From contig NZ_JAMQOT010000001.1 in NCBI RefSeq assembly GCF_029502005.1, positions 1-64,000 of the forward strand: DNA of 64,000 nucleotides. Reading direction: 5' to 3'. Source of the stretch: Natrinema salsiterrestre (lineage in GTDB: Archaea; Halobacteriota; Halobacteria; Halobacteriales; Natrialbaceae). The notes under the pieces are model-generated. The model searched no databases and had not been told where the DNA came from. It saw only the letters and a list, made by a program, of their open reading frames with translations. Shown here piece after piece: positions 34,434-44,368 of this stretch. How positions within the stretch are numbered: the first letter of the stretch is position 1; every line of letters begins with the position of its first letter. A program made the position numbers and the translations under genes.

Positions 34434-35834
34434 ATGGTAATACGGGTCGGCAATTATACGATCGGCGGCATCCCGGAACTTGTCTATACCATCATCGGAG
34501 CGGTGCTTTCGGTCGTCAGTGGAACGAAAACCGAGGCCCACCGCCTCCGATCGGCTATCAGGACCCAGAGGCCTATGACAGGCGGCTGCGTCGGACTACC
34601 GGACCTGTGGTTCCTCGGCAGTCGCCACGGAACGGGTACAGGAGCGATTTCGCTCGTCGGTCCGCTCGTCTTCGGAACCGCGTTCTCGGAACGGAGGCGA
34701 TCACGCCCTCGAGACGATACTGCACGGGGGACGCTGATCGTCGGCGACGATCCGACCCTCATCGGGGAGACCATCGAGTCACTTCCCGTGACACCGGTTG
34801 GACTGCTGTCGCCGCCGATCGATCCGTCGTCGACACGATCGGCGGACCGCTCCACCGCCGGACGCGACCCGCTCGATGCGGATACGACGCCCGTCGAGCG
34901 GAGAGATCGAGGCTCCGGAACCGAGAACCGGTCACGGAACCGCGAGGAAGCCGGGGAATCGACGGTCACTGGGGACGGAGCTCCCGTCGTCACACGACGC
35001 TCCGTCCCGTTCGACGGCGTCGAGCGGCTCGGTCCCCCGTCCCGACTTCGCGGCGTACTCCGTGACCGCGATATCGATACCGTCGTCCTCGCCGTCGAAG
35101 AGCCCGACAGAGAGGTGTTCTTCGAGTCGATGCGTATCTGTCGCGATGTCGGGGTCGACGTGATGGCCCACGAGCGACATCGGGAGAGTCTCCTCGTCTC
35201 CGACGACGCGGCCGGCGATCTGGTGACCGTCGACGTCGATCCGTGGGGCGGGTTCGATCGGCTCTGGAAGCGGCTGTTCGACGTCGTCGTCGCCGGCGGT
35301 TCGCTGTTGCTCTGTCTCCCGGCGGTCGTCCTCCTCGGTCTCGCGATCAGGATCGAAGGAGCGGGACCCGTCTTCTTCAGTCAGACGCGGACCTCGATCT
35401 TCGGAAACACGTTTCCGATACGGAAATTCCGCACGCTCAAGCCGAAGCGAGGCGGTGAAGTCGGAACCGAAATCGACGAGGACCGCTACACGACGCTGGG
35501 TCGGTTCCTTCGAACGACTCACCTCGACGAAATTCCACAGCTCTGGTCGATCCTCGTCGGAGAGATGAGCATCGTCGGTCCGCGACCCGCACAGACGGAA
35601 CTCGAGCCGGAATTCGAACGCGAAGCGCCCGGATGGCGACGGCGATGGTTCGTCAAGCCCGGGCTGACCGGACTCGCACAGATACACGGGGCGACGAGTT
35701 CGGAACCGCAAGCGAAGCTCGAGTGCGATCTCGAGTACATTCGTCGCCGGTCGCTCCGGTTCGATCTGCGAATCGTCGGCAGGCAACTTCACACCGTCGT
35801 CGTCGACGTCGTCGACCTCCTTTCGAGCGAGTGA
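34434..35834 (+). CDS. Polyprenyl-phosphate sugar phosphate transferase (initiating sugar transferase), N-terminus altered
   Basis: A 466-residue glycan-initiating enzyme transferring a sugar-1-phosphate to a lipid carrier. The C-terminal catalytic part is intact: KRLFDVVVAGGSLLLCLPAVVLL with one membrane helix, QTRTSIFGNTFPIRKFRTLK, THLDEIPQLWSILVGEMSIVGPRP, RRRWFVKPGLTGLAQIHG. Residues 90-270 match the Rossmann-like middle domain, but the first 90 residues lack the four or five membrane helices such proteins usually carry and are compositionally odd, with a long R/D/S-rich insert at about 150-200. Possibly truncated or fused at the 5' end. It belongs to the surface-glycan locus. Confidence 0.8.
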   Translation: MVIRVGNYTIGGIPELVYTIIGAVLSVVSGTKTEAHRLRSAIRTQRPMTGGCVGLPDLWFLGSRHGTGTGAISLVGPLVFGTAFSERRRSRPRDDTARGTLIVGDDPTLIGETIESLPVTPVGLLSPPIDPSSTRSADRSTAGRDPLDADTTPVERRDRGSGTENRSRNREEAGESTVTGDGAPVVTRRSVPFDGVERLGPPSRLRGVLRDRDIDTVVLAVEEPDREVFFESMRICRDVGVDVMAHERHRESLLVSDDAAGDLVTVDVDPWGGFDRLWKRLFDVVVAGGSLLLCLPAVVLLGLAIRIEGAGPVFFSQTRTSIFGNTFPIRKFRTLKPKRGGEVGTEIDEDRYTTLGRFLRTTHLDEIPQLWSILVGEMSIVGPRPAQTELEPEFEREAPGWRRRWFVKPGLTGLAQIHGATSSEPQAKLECDLEYIRRRSLRFDLRIVGRQLHTVVVDVVDLLSSE

Positions 35835-36391
35835 TCGATCGGGACGACAGCCGAGGACGGCAGTATCGGGACGGAGTGTCGACTCTCGGTCCCTGACATA
35901 CGACTGGTCAGACGCCGGTGTCCTCGGTTGCAGTTCCGTCGTCGAGATCCGCGACGGCCGCATCGGTCTCGGAAACCGCTAACCCGACCGGAACGACCCG
36001 AATCGGTCATTACCGTGACCCTCGACCGGTTAGCGATGCAGGACCTCGCTGCTGTACCCGGACCCAAATGGCTCGACATGCGCGTTCTACACGGAGCAAG
36101 CGACGGAACGGTCGCCGTCTCTCGGCGGCTCCGACTCACCGCCCGGTCTCGTGCGTACCGTTCCGACCACCCGCTACGAGAGGTTCCTGTCGAACTGGCC
36201 ACCAGGGGACCCCCGATCTCCGATACTGGTGGTACAATCACCGCTCCACCGGGACGCAACGAGTCGCCGTTCCTCGGCACTGATCGTTTTCCGTTTGAAC
36301 AGCACGTTATCAGCCGTGTACGGGACGTAATACGCACTGAAACTGCGTAACAGTCGCTGTCACTCTTGGGCAATTGCGATCTGTGGAGGGT
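35835..36391. other. Intergenic region without a recognisable gene
   Basis: About 557 bases between the sugar transferase and the nucleotide-sugar dehydrogenase. Overlapping open frames on both strands (up to 194 codons) have no family similarity and low plausibility. No hairpin or repeat stands out. Confidence 0.5.
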
Positions 36392-37810
36392 ATGGAGAAC
36401 CGAGAAGAATTGGAAATTACCGAAACGAACGAGCCGTCCCTCTCACAAGTCGCCTGTATCGGACTCGGGTTCGTCGGATACCACTCGGCGATCGCGTTCT
36501 GCGAGTCCGGGAAGGCCGTCGTCGGGATCGACATCGACGACGACCACATCAGAACCGTCCGAAACGGCACCCATCCCTTCGAAACGAACGGGCTTCGAGA
36601 GTTCCTCGACCGGGAAACCTGCACACTCAGTACGCGGGTCTCCGACGCCGCTGACTGTGACTGCTACGTCATCAGCGTTCCGACGCCGCTCGACGAGCGC
36701 GACTCCCCGGACCTCTCCGCGCTCCGCGACGCCTGTCAGCAGGTCTCGACGGTCCTCGACGACGGCGATCTAGTGGTCCTCCAGAGTACCGTCTATCCGG
36801 GGTGCACGCGCGACGAACTCCGGCCGATCCTCGAGCGATCGGGGCTCGAGGCGGGAGCCGACTTCGGACTCTCTCACGTTCCCGAACGATACAGTCCGAG
36901 TGACGAGCGATCCAGGCGAGCCCCTCGCGTCGTGGGATCGATCGACGAGGACTGGCGAGCGGTGACCGCTGCGATGTATCGGGACGTCACCCGGTCGACG
37001 GTACCGGTGTCATCGCTCGAGGTCGCCGAGGCGATCAAGCTCGTCGAGAACATCCAGCGTGACGTCAATATCGCCGTCCTCAACGAGCTGACGACGGTAA
37101 CGGACGCACTCGGTATCGACATCTGGAACGTGATCGAGGGCGCGGAGACGAAGTGGAACTTCCACCGGTACGAACCCAGACTCGGCGTCGGCGGTCACTG
37201 CCTGCCGGTCGATCCCCATTACTTTCGCACGGCGACCGACCACCTCGACGAAGACCTCGAGCTCGTCATGACGGCGCGAGACGTCAACGGCTCGATGCCG
37301 GGATACTACGGCGATCGAATCGCCGAGTATCTCGCGTCGGTCGACAAACCGGTCTCGGAGGCGACCGTCGCCGTGCTGGGCCTCTCGTACAAACCGAACG
37401 TCGAAGATCCGCGAAACAGCCCTTCGGTGACCTTGATCCGTCACCTCCGTCCGAACGATATCGACGTGGCCGCGTTCGATCCGCAGTTCCAACCGAACGC
37501 GGAGATCGAAGGGATCGGCATCGAAAACGGGACCGACGCGGTCTCGACCGTTCGGAACGCGGACGTCACCGTCGTTGGCACTGGCCACGACGACTTCCAA
37601 CGGCTTCAGCCGGCGACTCTGGGGGACCTGATGGCGGACGATCCGCTGCTCGTGGACGTGGCGCGGCTGCTGGACACCGACGCCGTCGACGACAGCGATC
37701 TGGTGAGGCTGCGCGACTACCTGACGACCGACCGCGCGAATTCCCCTCGAGACGATCATAACGGAGAGACGTCGGCTGCCGACGCGAACCAGGGGTGGAA
37801 CGATGAGTAG
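36392..37810 (+). CDS. Nucleotide-sugar dehydrogenase (UDP-sugar 6-dehydrogenase type)
   Basis: A 472-residue NAD-dependent dehydrogenase oxidising a UDP-hexose to a uronate. The Rossmann start is VACIGLGFVGYHSAIAFC, the central domain contains KLVENIQRDVNIAVLNEL, and the active-site cysteine is in GVGGHCLPVDPHYF, a signature closer to the WecC/UDP-ManNAc-type dehydrogenases than to UDP-glucose dehydrogenase; the exact substrate is not certain. ATG 36392 is preferred to TTG 36374. The 3' end overlaps the epimerase gene by 8 bases, so the two are translated together. Confidence 0.88.
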   Translation: MENREELEITETNEPSLSQVACIGLGFVGYHSAIAFCESGKAVVGIDIDDDHIRTVRNGTHPFETNGLREFLDRETCTLSTRVSDAADCDCYVISVPTPLDERDSPDLSALRDACQQVSTVLDDGDLVVLQSTVYPGCTRDELRPILERSGLEAGADFGLSHVPERYSPSDERSRRAPRVVGSIDEDWRAVTAAMYRDVTRSTVPVSSLEVAEAIKLVENIQRDVNIAVLNELTTVTDALGIDIWNVIEGAETKWNFHRYEPRLGVGGHCLPVDPHYFRTATDHLDEDLELVMTARDVNGSMPGYYGDRIAEYLASVDKPVSEATVAVLGLSYKPNVEDPRNSPSVTLIRHLRPNDIDVAAFDPQFQPNAEIEGIGIENGTDAVSTVRNADVTVVGTGHDDFQRLQPATLGDLMADDPLLVDVARLLDTDAVDDSDLVRLRDYLTTDRANSPRDDHNGETSAADANQGWNDE

Positions 37811-38759
37811 CGGGACGCGAGTCCTCGTCACCGGCGGCGGTGGCTTCATCGGAAGCCACGTGGCCGAAGCGCTCGCACCCGACAACACGGTAACCGTCCT
37901 CGACGATTTTTCGACCGGGAGCAAAGCGCACGTCCAGTTCCTGCCGGCGGATCGGATCGTCGACGCCGACGTTCGGGACCGCGAGGCCGTCGCGTCCGCC
38001 GTCGCCGGTCAGGACGTCGTCGTTCACATGGCCGCACTGATGGGCGTGCGCCGAACCCTGGAGCGGCCGCTCGAGGTGTTGCAAATCAACATCGACGGCG
38101 TCCGGAACGTGATGCGGGAGGCGGCTCGGGCGGACGTCGAGCGCGTCTGCGTCGCGTCCACGTCGGAAGTGTATGGCGACGCGCCGGCGGCCCCCTACGG
38201 CGAGGACGACGTTCAGGCACCGGAGACCAACTACGCCGTCGCGAAGCGAGCGGGCGAGCGCTTCGCTCGAGCCTATGCGGCGACCCATGACCTCGATCAC
38301 ACGATCCTCCGGTACTTCAACGTCTACGGCCCGCGACAGGACTCCTCGGCGTACGGCTACGTCATTCCGAAGTTCGTCGACCGGGCGCTGTCCGGCGACC
38401 CGATCGAGATCCACGGCGACGGACACCAGACGCGAGATTTCACGTACATCTCCGACGCCGTGGACTGTACGATCGCCGCGCTCGGTCCGGACGGGGCGAA
38501 CGAGACGTTCAATATCGGAACCGGGACCGAAACGAAGATCCGAACCCTCGCGGAAGCGGTCGCCGACGCCGTCGGTGGGGCGGAGACGGTCCACGTCCCG
38601 CATCCGCGACCGTACGTGATCGAACGCCGTCTCGCGGACGTGACCAAGGCGGTGTCGATGCTCGGGTACGAGCCGACGGTCTCGCTGGAAGACGGTATCG
38701 AGGCGACGGTCGAGTACCTCTCAGCGGGCGGGCGGAGCGATCAGTATACCGTTCGGTGA
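37803..38759 (+). CDS. NAD-dependent nucleotide-sugar epimerase/dehydratase (extended SDR)
   Basis: A 318-residue extended short-chain dehydrogenase. It has the NAD loop TGGGGFIGSH, catalytic YxxxK (YAVAKRAGE), a serine/threonine in ASTSEVYG, and substrate-binding NVYGPRQ and GDGHQTRDFTYISD. It is closest to UDP-glucose/UDP-GlcNAc 4-epimerases and UDP-uronate epimerases. Coupling to the dehydrogenase by an 8-base overlap suggests that it epimerises that product. The substrate cannot be fixed from sequence. Confidence 0.88.
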   Translation: MSSGTRVLVTGGGGFIGSHVAEALAPDNTVTVLDDFSTGSKAHVQFLPADRIVDADVRDREAVASAVAGQDVVVHMAALMGVRRTLERPLEVLQINIDGVRNVMREAARADVERVCVASTSEVYGDAPAAPYGEDDVQAPETNYAVAKRAGERFARAYAATHDLDHTILRYFNVYGPRQDSSAYGYVIPKFVDRALSGDPIEIHGDGHQTRDFTYISDAVDCTIAALGPDGANETFNIGTGTETKIRTLAEAVADAVGGAETVHVPHPRPYVIERRLADVTKAVSMLGYEPTVSLEDGIEATVEYLSAGGRSDQYTVR

Positions 38760-38906
38760 GTCGGTCGGCGCTCCACCCGTAGTAGCCACTGACGGTCACT
38801 GCCACCCGATCGCGCGGCGGCCGTGCGATCGGTGTGTGAATCGTTTCAGTTGTGGGGCCGGTTCGGCAGTTCGATCCGAGTTCGCCCCATAGATCTCGGG
38901 TGCCGA

Positions 38907-40340
38907 TCAGCGGCCCAGATCGTCCCCGATCGCGGTCCAGTCTCCACTGATGAACCCCAGCGCTAGCAGGAGCGGGAGCGCGAGCTGCAGGAGGTTCGTG
39001 ACGAGCTGTGAGACGTTCCCGTAGAGGATACCGAACACGAAGGTGGTCGCGAATATCGAATAGATGAGCGTGCGGGGGAGACCGCCGGATCCCGGTTCAC
39101 AGTAGTTGTAGCCGATTCTGATACAGGCACCGAAGAGGAACATCCCGACGAGGACGCCGGGGATCCAGAAATTGAGGTAGAGTTCCGCGGGAACCGGTGG
39201 CGGCGTTCCACCGCCGACGGTTCCGACGCCCTGATGGAATATTCGTTCGCCGAGTACCTGACCGATGTCTCTGGGTTTTCCGGGCCACAGCTGTCGAGGG
39301 ATCGGACGGGTCACCCACGAAAGCAGCGTTGTGCCGTACTGAAACCCGATTCGATCGGGTACCACGTGAAACAGGTGCGCGTGGACGGTGACGCCGGTCC
39401 GTCTCGCTCCGAAAAAGTCACCGATGGCACCCGGACGAAGGGTCGTCGATGGGTCCAGTGCGGACGCCCCCATCCACGACGCTTTCCGAAGGGAGCCCAT
39501 GACGTTTATCGTCACGACTCCGAGCGGAACGAGCGCGAGCAGGTGGGCGAGTTTCACTCGCCGTTCGGTGTAGTGATACACCACTACCAGCGAGATCAGG
39601 AAGAGCAGCAACGAGCTCCGGATGCTCCTGTAAAACGGCGGAATACACGCGATGGCCACGAGTGCGCCCGTAACGGCGACCCTGTTACGCGACCGGTCCG
39701 TCCGCCGTACCACCGTCCCCAAATCGACGAGCGCTGCAACGAACAGGAGTTTCGTCCCCCAGGCGATGTACTCCGTCGGTGGTCGTCGTTTCGCGGACAG
39801 TTCGGAGAGAGCGGTCGGAACGCCTCCCGTCGTCCAGAACAACAGGAACAGCGAACCGACGCCGATCGTCGTACACAGGGCGACGACGCGGTTCGCTCGA
39901 TCATCGTCCCACTCGCGGCGAAACGTCGGGATCCGTGCGACGATCCGATCCGCCGGTGTCCAACACATTCCGACGGCGAGACATCCGATCCCAGCCACTG
40001 CGAGGACGAGCGGCGAGACGAGGTACTCGAGCCCCTGCCCCAACAACACGTCGGTAGTGTCCCCGGTGGCGACGAAATCGACGACCGGACCGAACCACCC
40101 CATGAGATACGCCAGCCCCACGAAGGCCGCCGGCGAAAACACGTCGCCGGAGCCGAGGTACAAGACGACGAGCGGTATCCCGGCGAGGCCGACGAGAATC
40201 ATCAGCGTGGGGCCCGTCGGTATCGGGAGGAGCGCGACGATGACGGAGAGAACGACCAGCACGCTGCAGCCGATTACTGCTCGGTGATGGGACTGATCGA
40301 TCCGTCCGTCCGGTAGCGACCGAGTCGAGGGTAGACTCAT
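38907..40340 (-). CDS. Wzy-like oligosaccharide repeat-unit polymerase
   Basis: A 477-residue multi-helix membrane protein, with about 11-12 predicted helices. Late loops hold PIPRQLWPGKPRDIGQVLGERIFHQ and PPPVPAELYLNFWIPGVLVGMFLFG, a pattern of O-antigen-type polymerases where a periplasmic-side loop with basic residues (RRTGVTVHAHLFH) handles the lipid-linked glycan. Wzy sequences are poorly conserved, so family assignment rests on the overall pattern and on the flippase and initiator next to it. Transcribed divergently from the flippase; a TATA-like tttatta-like element at 40421-40430 gives a leader of about 60 nt. Confidence 0.78.
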   Translation of the reverse strand: MSLPSTRSLPDGRIDQSHHRAVIGCSVLVVLSVIVALLPIPTGPTLMILVGLAGIPLVVLYLGSGDVFSPAAFVGLAYLMGWFGPVVDFVATGDTTDVLLGQGLEYLVSPLVLAVAGIGCLAVGMCWTPADRIVARIPTFRREWDDDRANRVVALCTTIGVGSLFLLFWTTGGVPTALSELSAKRRPPTEYIAWGTKLLFVAALVDLGTVVRRTDRSRNRVAVTGALVAIACIPPFYRSIRSSLLLFLISLVVVYHYTERRVKLAHLLALVPLGVVTINVMGSLRKASWMGASALDPSTTLRPGAIGDFFGARRTGVTVHAHLFHVVPDRIGFQYGTTLLSWVTRPIPRQLWPGKPRDIGQVLGERIFHQGVGTVGGGTPPPVPAELYLNFWIPGVLVGMFLFGACIRIGYNYCEPGSGGLPRTLIYSIFATTFVFGILYGNVSQLVTNLLQLALPLLLALGFISGDWTAIGDDLGR

Positions 40341-40664
40341 GGGTCAACGTGAATCCGATTCGGACGCGAAACCGCGCATCCATCGGTTTCTCCGCGTTGA
40401 AAGCTACGGTTCTCGCGAAGTCTAATAAGCGTTAGTTTCGATTTCTCGCGTACGAGGGGCTTACTCCGATCCGGCTTCTGGCGGGACGGGGATCGTCGAT
40501 ACTCGCCGGCGCGTTTCGACTCCCAGTCAGGAGGGACGCGAACGAACGGTAGCATGCCGACAGTAGCGCCGTCGTGAACGCGACTCGTGCGATCGGTCCG
40601 GTCGGTACGTTCCTGCTACAGGGTGACACTTTTGCCACGCGGTACAGTCCCCACGTGACGAACT
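40341..40664. other. Divergent promoter region between polymerase and flippase
   Basis: This gap of about 325 bases contains a minus-strand TATA-like gcttattaga at 40421-40430 for the polymerase. A plus-strand box for the flippase is not obvious. No gene is recognisable. Confidence 0.45.
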
Positions 40665-42170
40665 GTGATCTCCCGGGACTCGGTTATCGGGCAGTCGGTG
40701 CTACCCAATTCCGTATTCGTCCTCGTTAGCATCGCGCTGATCGGGCGGGTCATCGGAATGGGACTGCGGTATCTGTTGCAGTTCGTCATCGCGACCGGAC
40801 TCGGTGCGAGCGCCGTCGGGCTCTTCGCGGTCGGGCTGGTGGCGGTCAAAATCGGCGCGCAGTTCGCGCGCGCCGGGCTTAACATGGCCGCGGAGAAGTA
40901 CGTCTCTATCTACGAGTCCGAAGGGGATGACCCGAAGTTGACCGGGACGATCCTGTCCACATTTCTCTTTTCGGTCGTGTTCGGAACGGTGACGGTAATC
41001 GCGCTCAACCTCGGGCTCGAGGTGTTCGAGGGAGTGGTCGGCGACTACCGACCGACCGTCCGACGCATCTCGATCGGCGTTCCGCTGTTCGCGCTCATGA
41101 TGATCGGCATCCACGCGACCAGGGGGTTCAAGGAAACGAAATATTCGGTCTATACGCGCGATTTCGGTCAATCGGGGATCGCACTCCTCCTCGCCGTCGT
41201 CTCGGTGGTCGTCTTCGAGAGCCTCGAGCTCGTGATCTACGGTTACGTTCTCTCGCTGGCGTTCGGGACCGGACTGGCCGTCTACTACATTTACCGATTG
41301 GGCGGATTCGAGGCGCTCCGAACCCCCGAGTTCCAGTCCCGGACGATCCTCGCGTATTCGCTCCCGCTTCTGTTCGCGGGCGTCTCGACGTATGCCGCGT
41401 CGTGGATCGACATCGTATTCCTCGGCGTATTCGTGACGCCCGCAGACGTCGGCGTCTACCAGATCGCGTTTCAGACGTCGATGTTACTGACCGTCCTCCT
41501 GCAGGCGGCGAACGTGATCGTGCCGAGCCTCGTCGCGGAAGCGTACAGCGACGGGGCCCGGACGTATCTCGACGGGTTGTACACGGCCGTCACGAAGTGG
41601 ACGGCGTACCTGACGCTCCTCGTCGCCCTCTTCGTGATCGCGTTCGCGACGGATCTCCTGGCGCTGTTCGGCCCGGAGTTTACCCGAGGCGCGACAACGC
41701 TCACCGTTCTCGTCCTCGGGCAATCGGTTATTGCCATCACGGGTCCGTCGGGTGTCGTTCTGAAAATGACCGATTTCGAGCGACTGGAGCTGTACAACTC
41801 CGTCGGCATGGTCATCGCGAACGTCTCCCTGAACTACGTTCTCATCCAGTCGTACGGCATCCTCGGCGCCGCCGTCGCGACGGCAGTTTCCCTTTCGGCA
41901 CTCAATCTCGCTCGGCTTCTCGAGACCAGGTACTTCGTCGGCGTCGTGCCCTACTCCAGGGCATACTGGAAGGGAGCCGTCGCGTTGCTCGGTCCGGGTA
42001 TGTGGTTCCTACTGGCCGCGGAGCTCTCGAACGGGATCGTCACGATGGTCGGATCGGGACTCGTCGGCGCCCTCGCGTTTGCGGTGACGATCTACACGCT
42101 CGGACTCGAGGACGACGACCGGCTGCTCGTCGAAGCGATCGAGACCGATTCGAGCGATATCGAACGCTAA
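40665..42170 (+). CDS. Wzx-like polysaccharide flippase (MOP superfamily)
   Basis: A 501-residue, about 14-helix membrane protein of the oligosaccharide flippase family. It moves a lipid-linked repeat unit across the membrane. The first helices (LIGRVIGMGLRYLLQFVIATGLGASAVGLF) and the middle segment AVTKWTAYLTLLVALFVIAFATDLLALFGPEF are typical. The start is a GTG at 40665. It is divergent from the Wzy-like polymerase and completes a Wzx/Wzy pair. Specificity is unknown. Confidence 0.86.
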   Translation: MISRDSVIGQSVLPNSVFVLVSIALIGRVIGMGLRYLLQFVIATGLGASAVGLFAVGLVAVKIGAQFARAGLNMAAEKYVSIYESEGDDPKLTGTILSTFLFSVVFGTVTVIALNLGLEVFEGVVGDYRPTVRRISIGVPLFALMMIGIHATRGFKETKYSVYTRDFGQSGIALLLAVVSVVVFESLELVIYGYVLSLAFGTGLAVYYIYRLGGFEALRTPEFQSRTILAYSLPLLFAGVSTYAASWIDIVFLGVFVTPADVGVYQIAFQTSMLLTVLLQAANVIVPSLVAEAYSDGARTYLDGLYTAVTKWTAYLTLLVALFVIAFATDLLALFGPEFTRGATTLTVLVLGQSVIAITGPSGVVLKMTDFERLELYNSVGMVIANVSLNYVLIQSYGILGAAVATAVSLSALNLARLLETRYFVGVVPYSRAYWKGAVALLGPGMWFLLAAELSNGIVTMVGSGLVGALAFAVTIYTLGLEDDDRLLVEAIETDSSDIER

Positions 42171-42332
42171 CAGCAGTTTCGGCCGTTACGCTGTGGGTGT
42201 AGATGGAACGGCGTGGACTCCGTTTTCGATGGCGACGATACCGGCGGGAATCTCGAGTCGGTGTCGGCCGGAGACACGAACCCGCCGGAGAACACGGAGG
42301 TATGACCGACCTACCGAACCGAAAAGTGCCAG

Positions 42333-42342
42333 TAGTAATTAC
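42333..42342 (+). promoter_or_regulatory. TATA box for the subtilase gene
   Basis: tagtaattac is centred 29 nt before the ATG at 42367, giving a leaderless mRNA and supporting that start rather than the frame opening at 42193. Confidence 0.5.
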
Positions 42343-42366
42343 CTCTCTCGTGAGTGTAACGCGAGG

Positions 42367-44361
42367 ATGCCATTCAGAAATTCCGACCGGACGAGACGAG
42401 AAGTCCTCGCGAACGGTGCCGCTGTCGGACCGATCGGTATCGTTCTCAGATCTGACGACGGAGAGACGGAATCGAACACGGATCGGCGGAGCAAGGTACC
42501 CATTCCCGAAGGATCGGCGGATCACCTGAACCCGGACCGCCACATCGTCGGGACGAAGTCGGCGTCGGTCGCGAAACGTGTTCAGAAACGAGCGAAATCG
42601 GTCCGGCGGATCCTCGATTTCGGACGGCGGGGAGACGGCGTCGTCGGCCGATTCGATGCCGAGGACCTGGACGAGATACGGGGGATGTCGGGCGTTCGCT
42701 ACGTCGAGCGGGACGGCACGGTGCGTGCGCTTCAACAACGCGTCCCCTGGGGAATCTCCCGAATAGGCGCGAGAGACGCTCACAGCGGTAGTATAGTCGG
42801 GTACGGTGCGAACGTGTCCGTGATCGACACCGGGATCGACGCCGACCACCCGGACCTCCGGGAGAATCTCGGCGTCGGAAACGCGATCGTCCAGTGTTCG
42901 GGCTCGTGTGCAGAACCCTGGGACGACGACAACGGCCACGGGACCCACGTCGCGGGCACCGTGGGTGCGTTCAACAACGACATCGGCGTCGTCGGCGTCG
43001 CCCCGCGAGCGACGCTCCACGCCGTCAAGGCACTGGACGAGCAAGGGGGCGGGACGATATCTGGGATCGCCGAGGCCATCACCTGGACGGCCGATCAGGG
43101 ATACGACGTCGCCAACCTGAGCCTCGGGACACCGTCGTCCGCGGAAGTGCTCGCAGATGCCTGTTCGTACGCGTACGAGGAAGGGGTGCTCCTCGTCGCC
43201 GCGGCCGGCAACGATTCCCGCGGGCCCGTCAACTATCCCGCCGCCTACGAGACCGTGATCGCGGTCAGTTCGACGACGCGGTCGGACTCACTCTCCTCGT
43301 TTTCCAACGTCGGCCCGGAGATCGAACTCGCCGCGCCCGGATCGGAGATCGAATCGACCATCCCCGGCGGCTACGACACGTTCTCGGGAACCTCGATGGC
43401 GACACCGCACGTCGCCGGCACCGGCGCACTGCTGATGGGGCACGGCGACTCCAACGTCCGGGCTCGCAACCGGCTGCGAAACACCGCCGAAGACATCGGT
43501 CTCTCGAGCGAGGAGCAGGGCAACGGACTGGTAAACGCCGACGCAGCAGTGCACGCGGCGAGCGTCGGTGAACTCGGCTCCGTCACCACGAACCAACCGG
43601 ACGGGGAGACGTGGTTCACCGTCTCCCTGGAGGGCCGGTACGACGATCCCGTCGTAATCATGAGCCCGGTCTCGACGAATCTCGGTGCACCCGTCCACAC
43701 GCGCGTTCGGAACGTGACCGGCAACAGCTTCGAGTTCCAGCTCGAGAAATGGCGGTACCTCGACGACAGCCATCCCACCGAACGGGTCTCCTATCTGGTC
43801 GTCGAGTCGGGAACGCACACGTTCCGGAACGGCCGTCTGCTACAGGCGGGGCGGACGGCCGTGAATGACGGGTTCCGGCAAGTCGATTTCCCCCAGCAAT
43901 TCAGTGCACCGCCGGTCGTCTTCACGCAGTCACAGACGGTCAACGGCTCGGATCCGATCGTCACGCGCCAGCGGCAGACGAGTCGGAGCGGGTTCGAGGT
44001 TCGCCTGCAAGAAGAGGAGGCCCTCGGGCCGCACGTGAACGAGGCCGTCGGCTGGATCGCGCTCCTGCCGTACGTCGGACAGACCGACAGCGGGATTCCG
44101 TTCGAGGTCCGCCGGACGCAGCGGGAGATCACGCATCGCTGGCACCGGACCTCGTTCACTCGCGGGTACAGTTCGAATCCGGTCTTCGTCGGAACTGTGC
44201 AGACGTTCGTCGACGCCGATCCGATCGAACTCCGATATCGGAACCTGACCGACGACGGCGTCGAGCTCCGCGTCGTGGAGGACCGAAGCGTCGAGTTCGA
44301 TCCGGCCCACGGCAGGGAACGCGTCGGGTACGTCGTCGCGAGACGGGGCGGCTTGCTGTGA
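42367..44361 (+). CDS. Tat-exported subtilisin-like serine protease with three C-terminal repeats
   Basis: A 664-residue S8 protease. Residues 1-25 contain a twin-arginine motif (RTRREVLANG) and are followed by an I9-like propeptide (about 50-120). The catalytic core has D154 (VIDTGID), H191 (NGHGTHVAGT), N282 (AAAGND) and S343 (SGTSMATPHVAG), all intact. Residues about 380-664 form three similar modules, each with PVV..TQSQT-like strand, DPIVTR/DPIELR and an ERVGY or AVGWIAL ending, perhaps carbohydrate-binding beta sandwiches. Position inside the glycan locus suggests surface-protein processing or release. The frame opens at 42193, but signal and promoter fix 42367. Confidence 0.88.
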   Translation: MPFRNSDRTRREVLANGAAVGPIGIVLRSDDGETESNTDRRSKVPIPEGSADHLNPDRHIVGTKSASVAKRVQKRAKSVRRILDFGRRGDGVVGRFDAEDLDEIRGMSGVRYVERDGTVRALQQRVPWGISRIGARDAHSGSIVGYGANVSVIDTGIDADHPDLRENLGVGNAIVQCSGSCAEPWDDDNGHGTHVAGTVGAFNNDIGVVGVAPRATLHAVKALDEQGGGTISGIAEAITWTADQGYDVANLSLGTPSSAEVLADACSYAYEEGVLLVAAAGNDSRGPVNYPAAYETVIAVSSTTRSDSLSSFSNVGPEIELAAPGSEIESTIPGGYDTFSGTSMATPHVAGTGALLMGHGDSNVRARNRLRNTAEDIGLSSEEQGNGLVNADAAVHAASVGELGSVTTNQPDGETWFTVSLEGRYDDPVVIMSPVSTNLGAPVHTRVRNVTGNSFEFQLEKWRYLDDSHPTERVSYLVVESGTHTFRNGRLLQAGRTAVNDGFRQVDFPQQFSAPPVVFTQSQTVNGSDPIVTRQRQTSRSGFEVRLQEEEALGPHVNEAVGWIALLPYVGQTDSGIPFEVRRTQREITHRWHRTSFTRGYSSNPVFVGTVQTFVDADPIELRYRNLTDDGVELRVVEDRSVEFDPAHGRERVGYVVARRGGLL

Positions 44362-44368
44362 CGCTCGG

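Noticed and set aside
35789-36373. Overlapping frames of 121-194 codons between sugar transferase and dehydrogenase
   Set aside because: Both strands open in G+C-rich DNA; none shows a domain, start signal or conserved composition.
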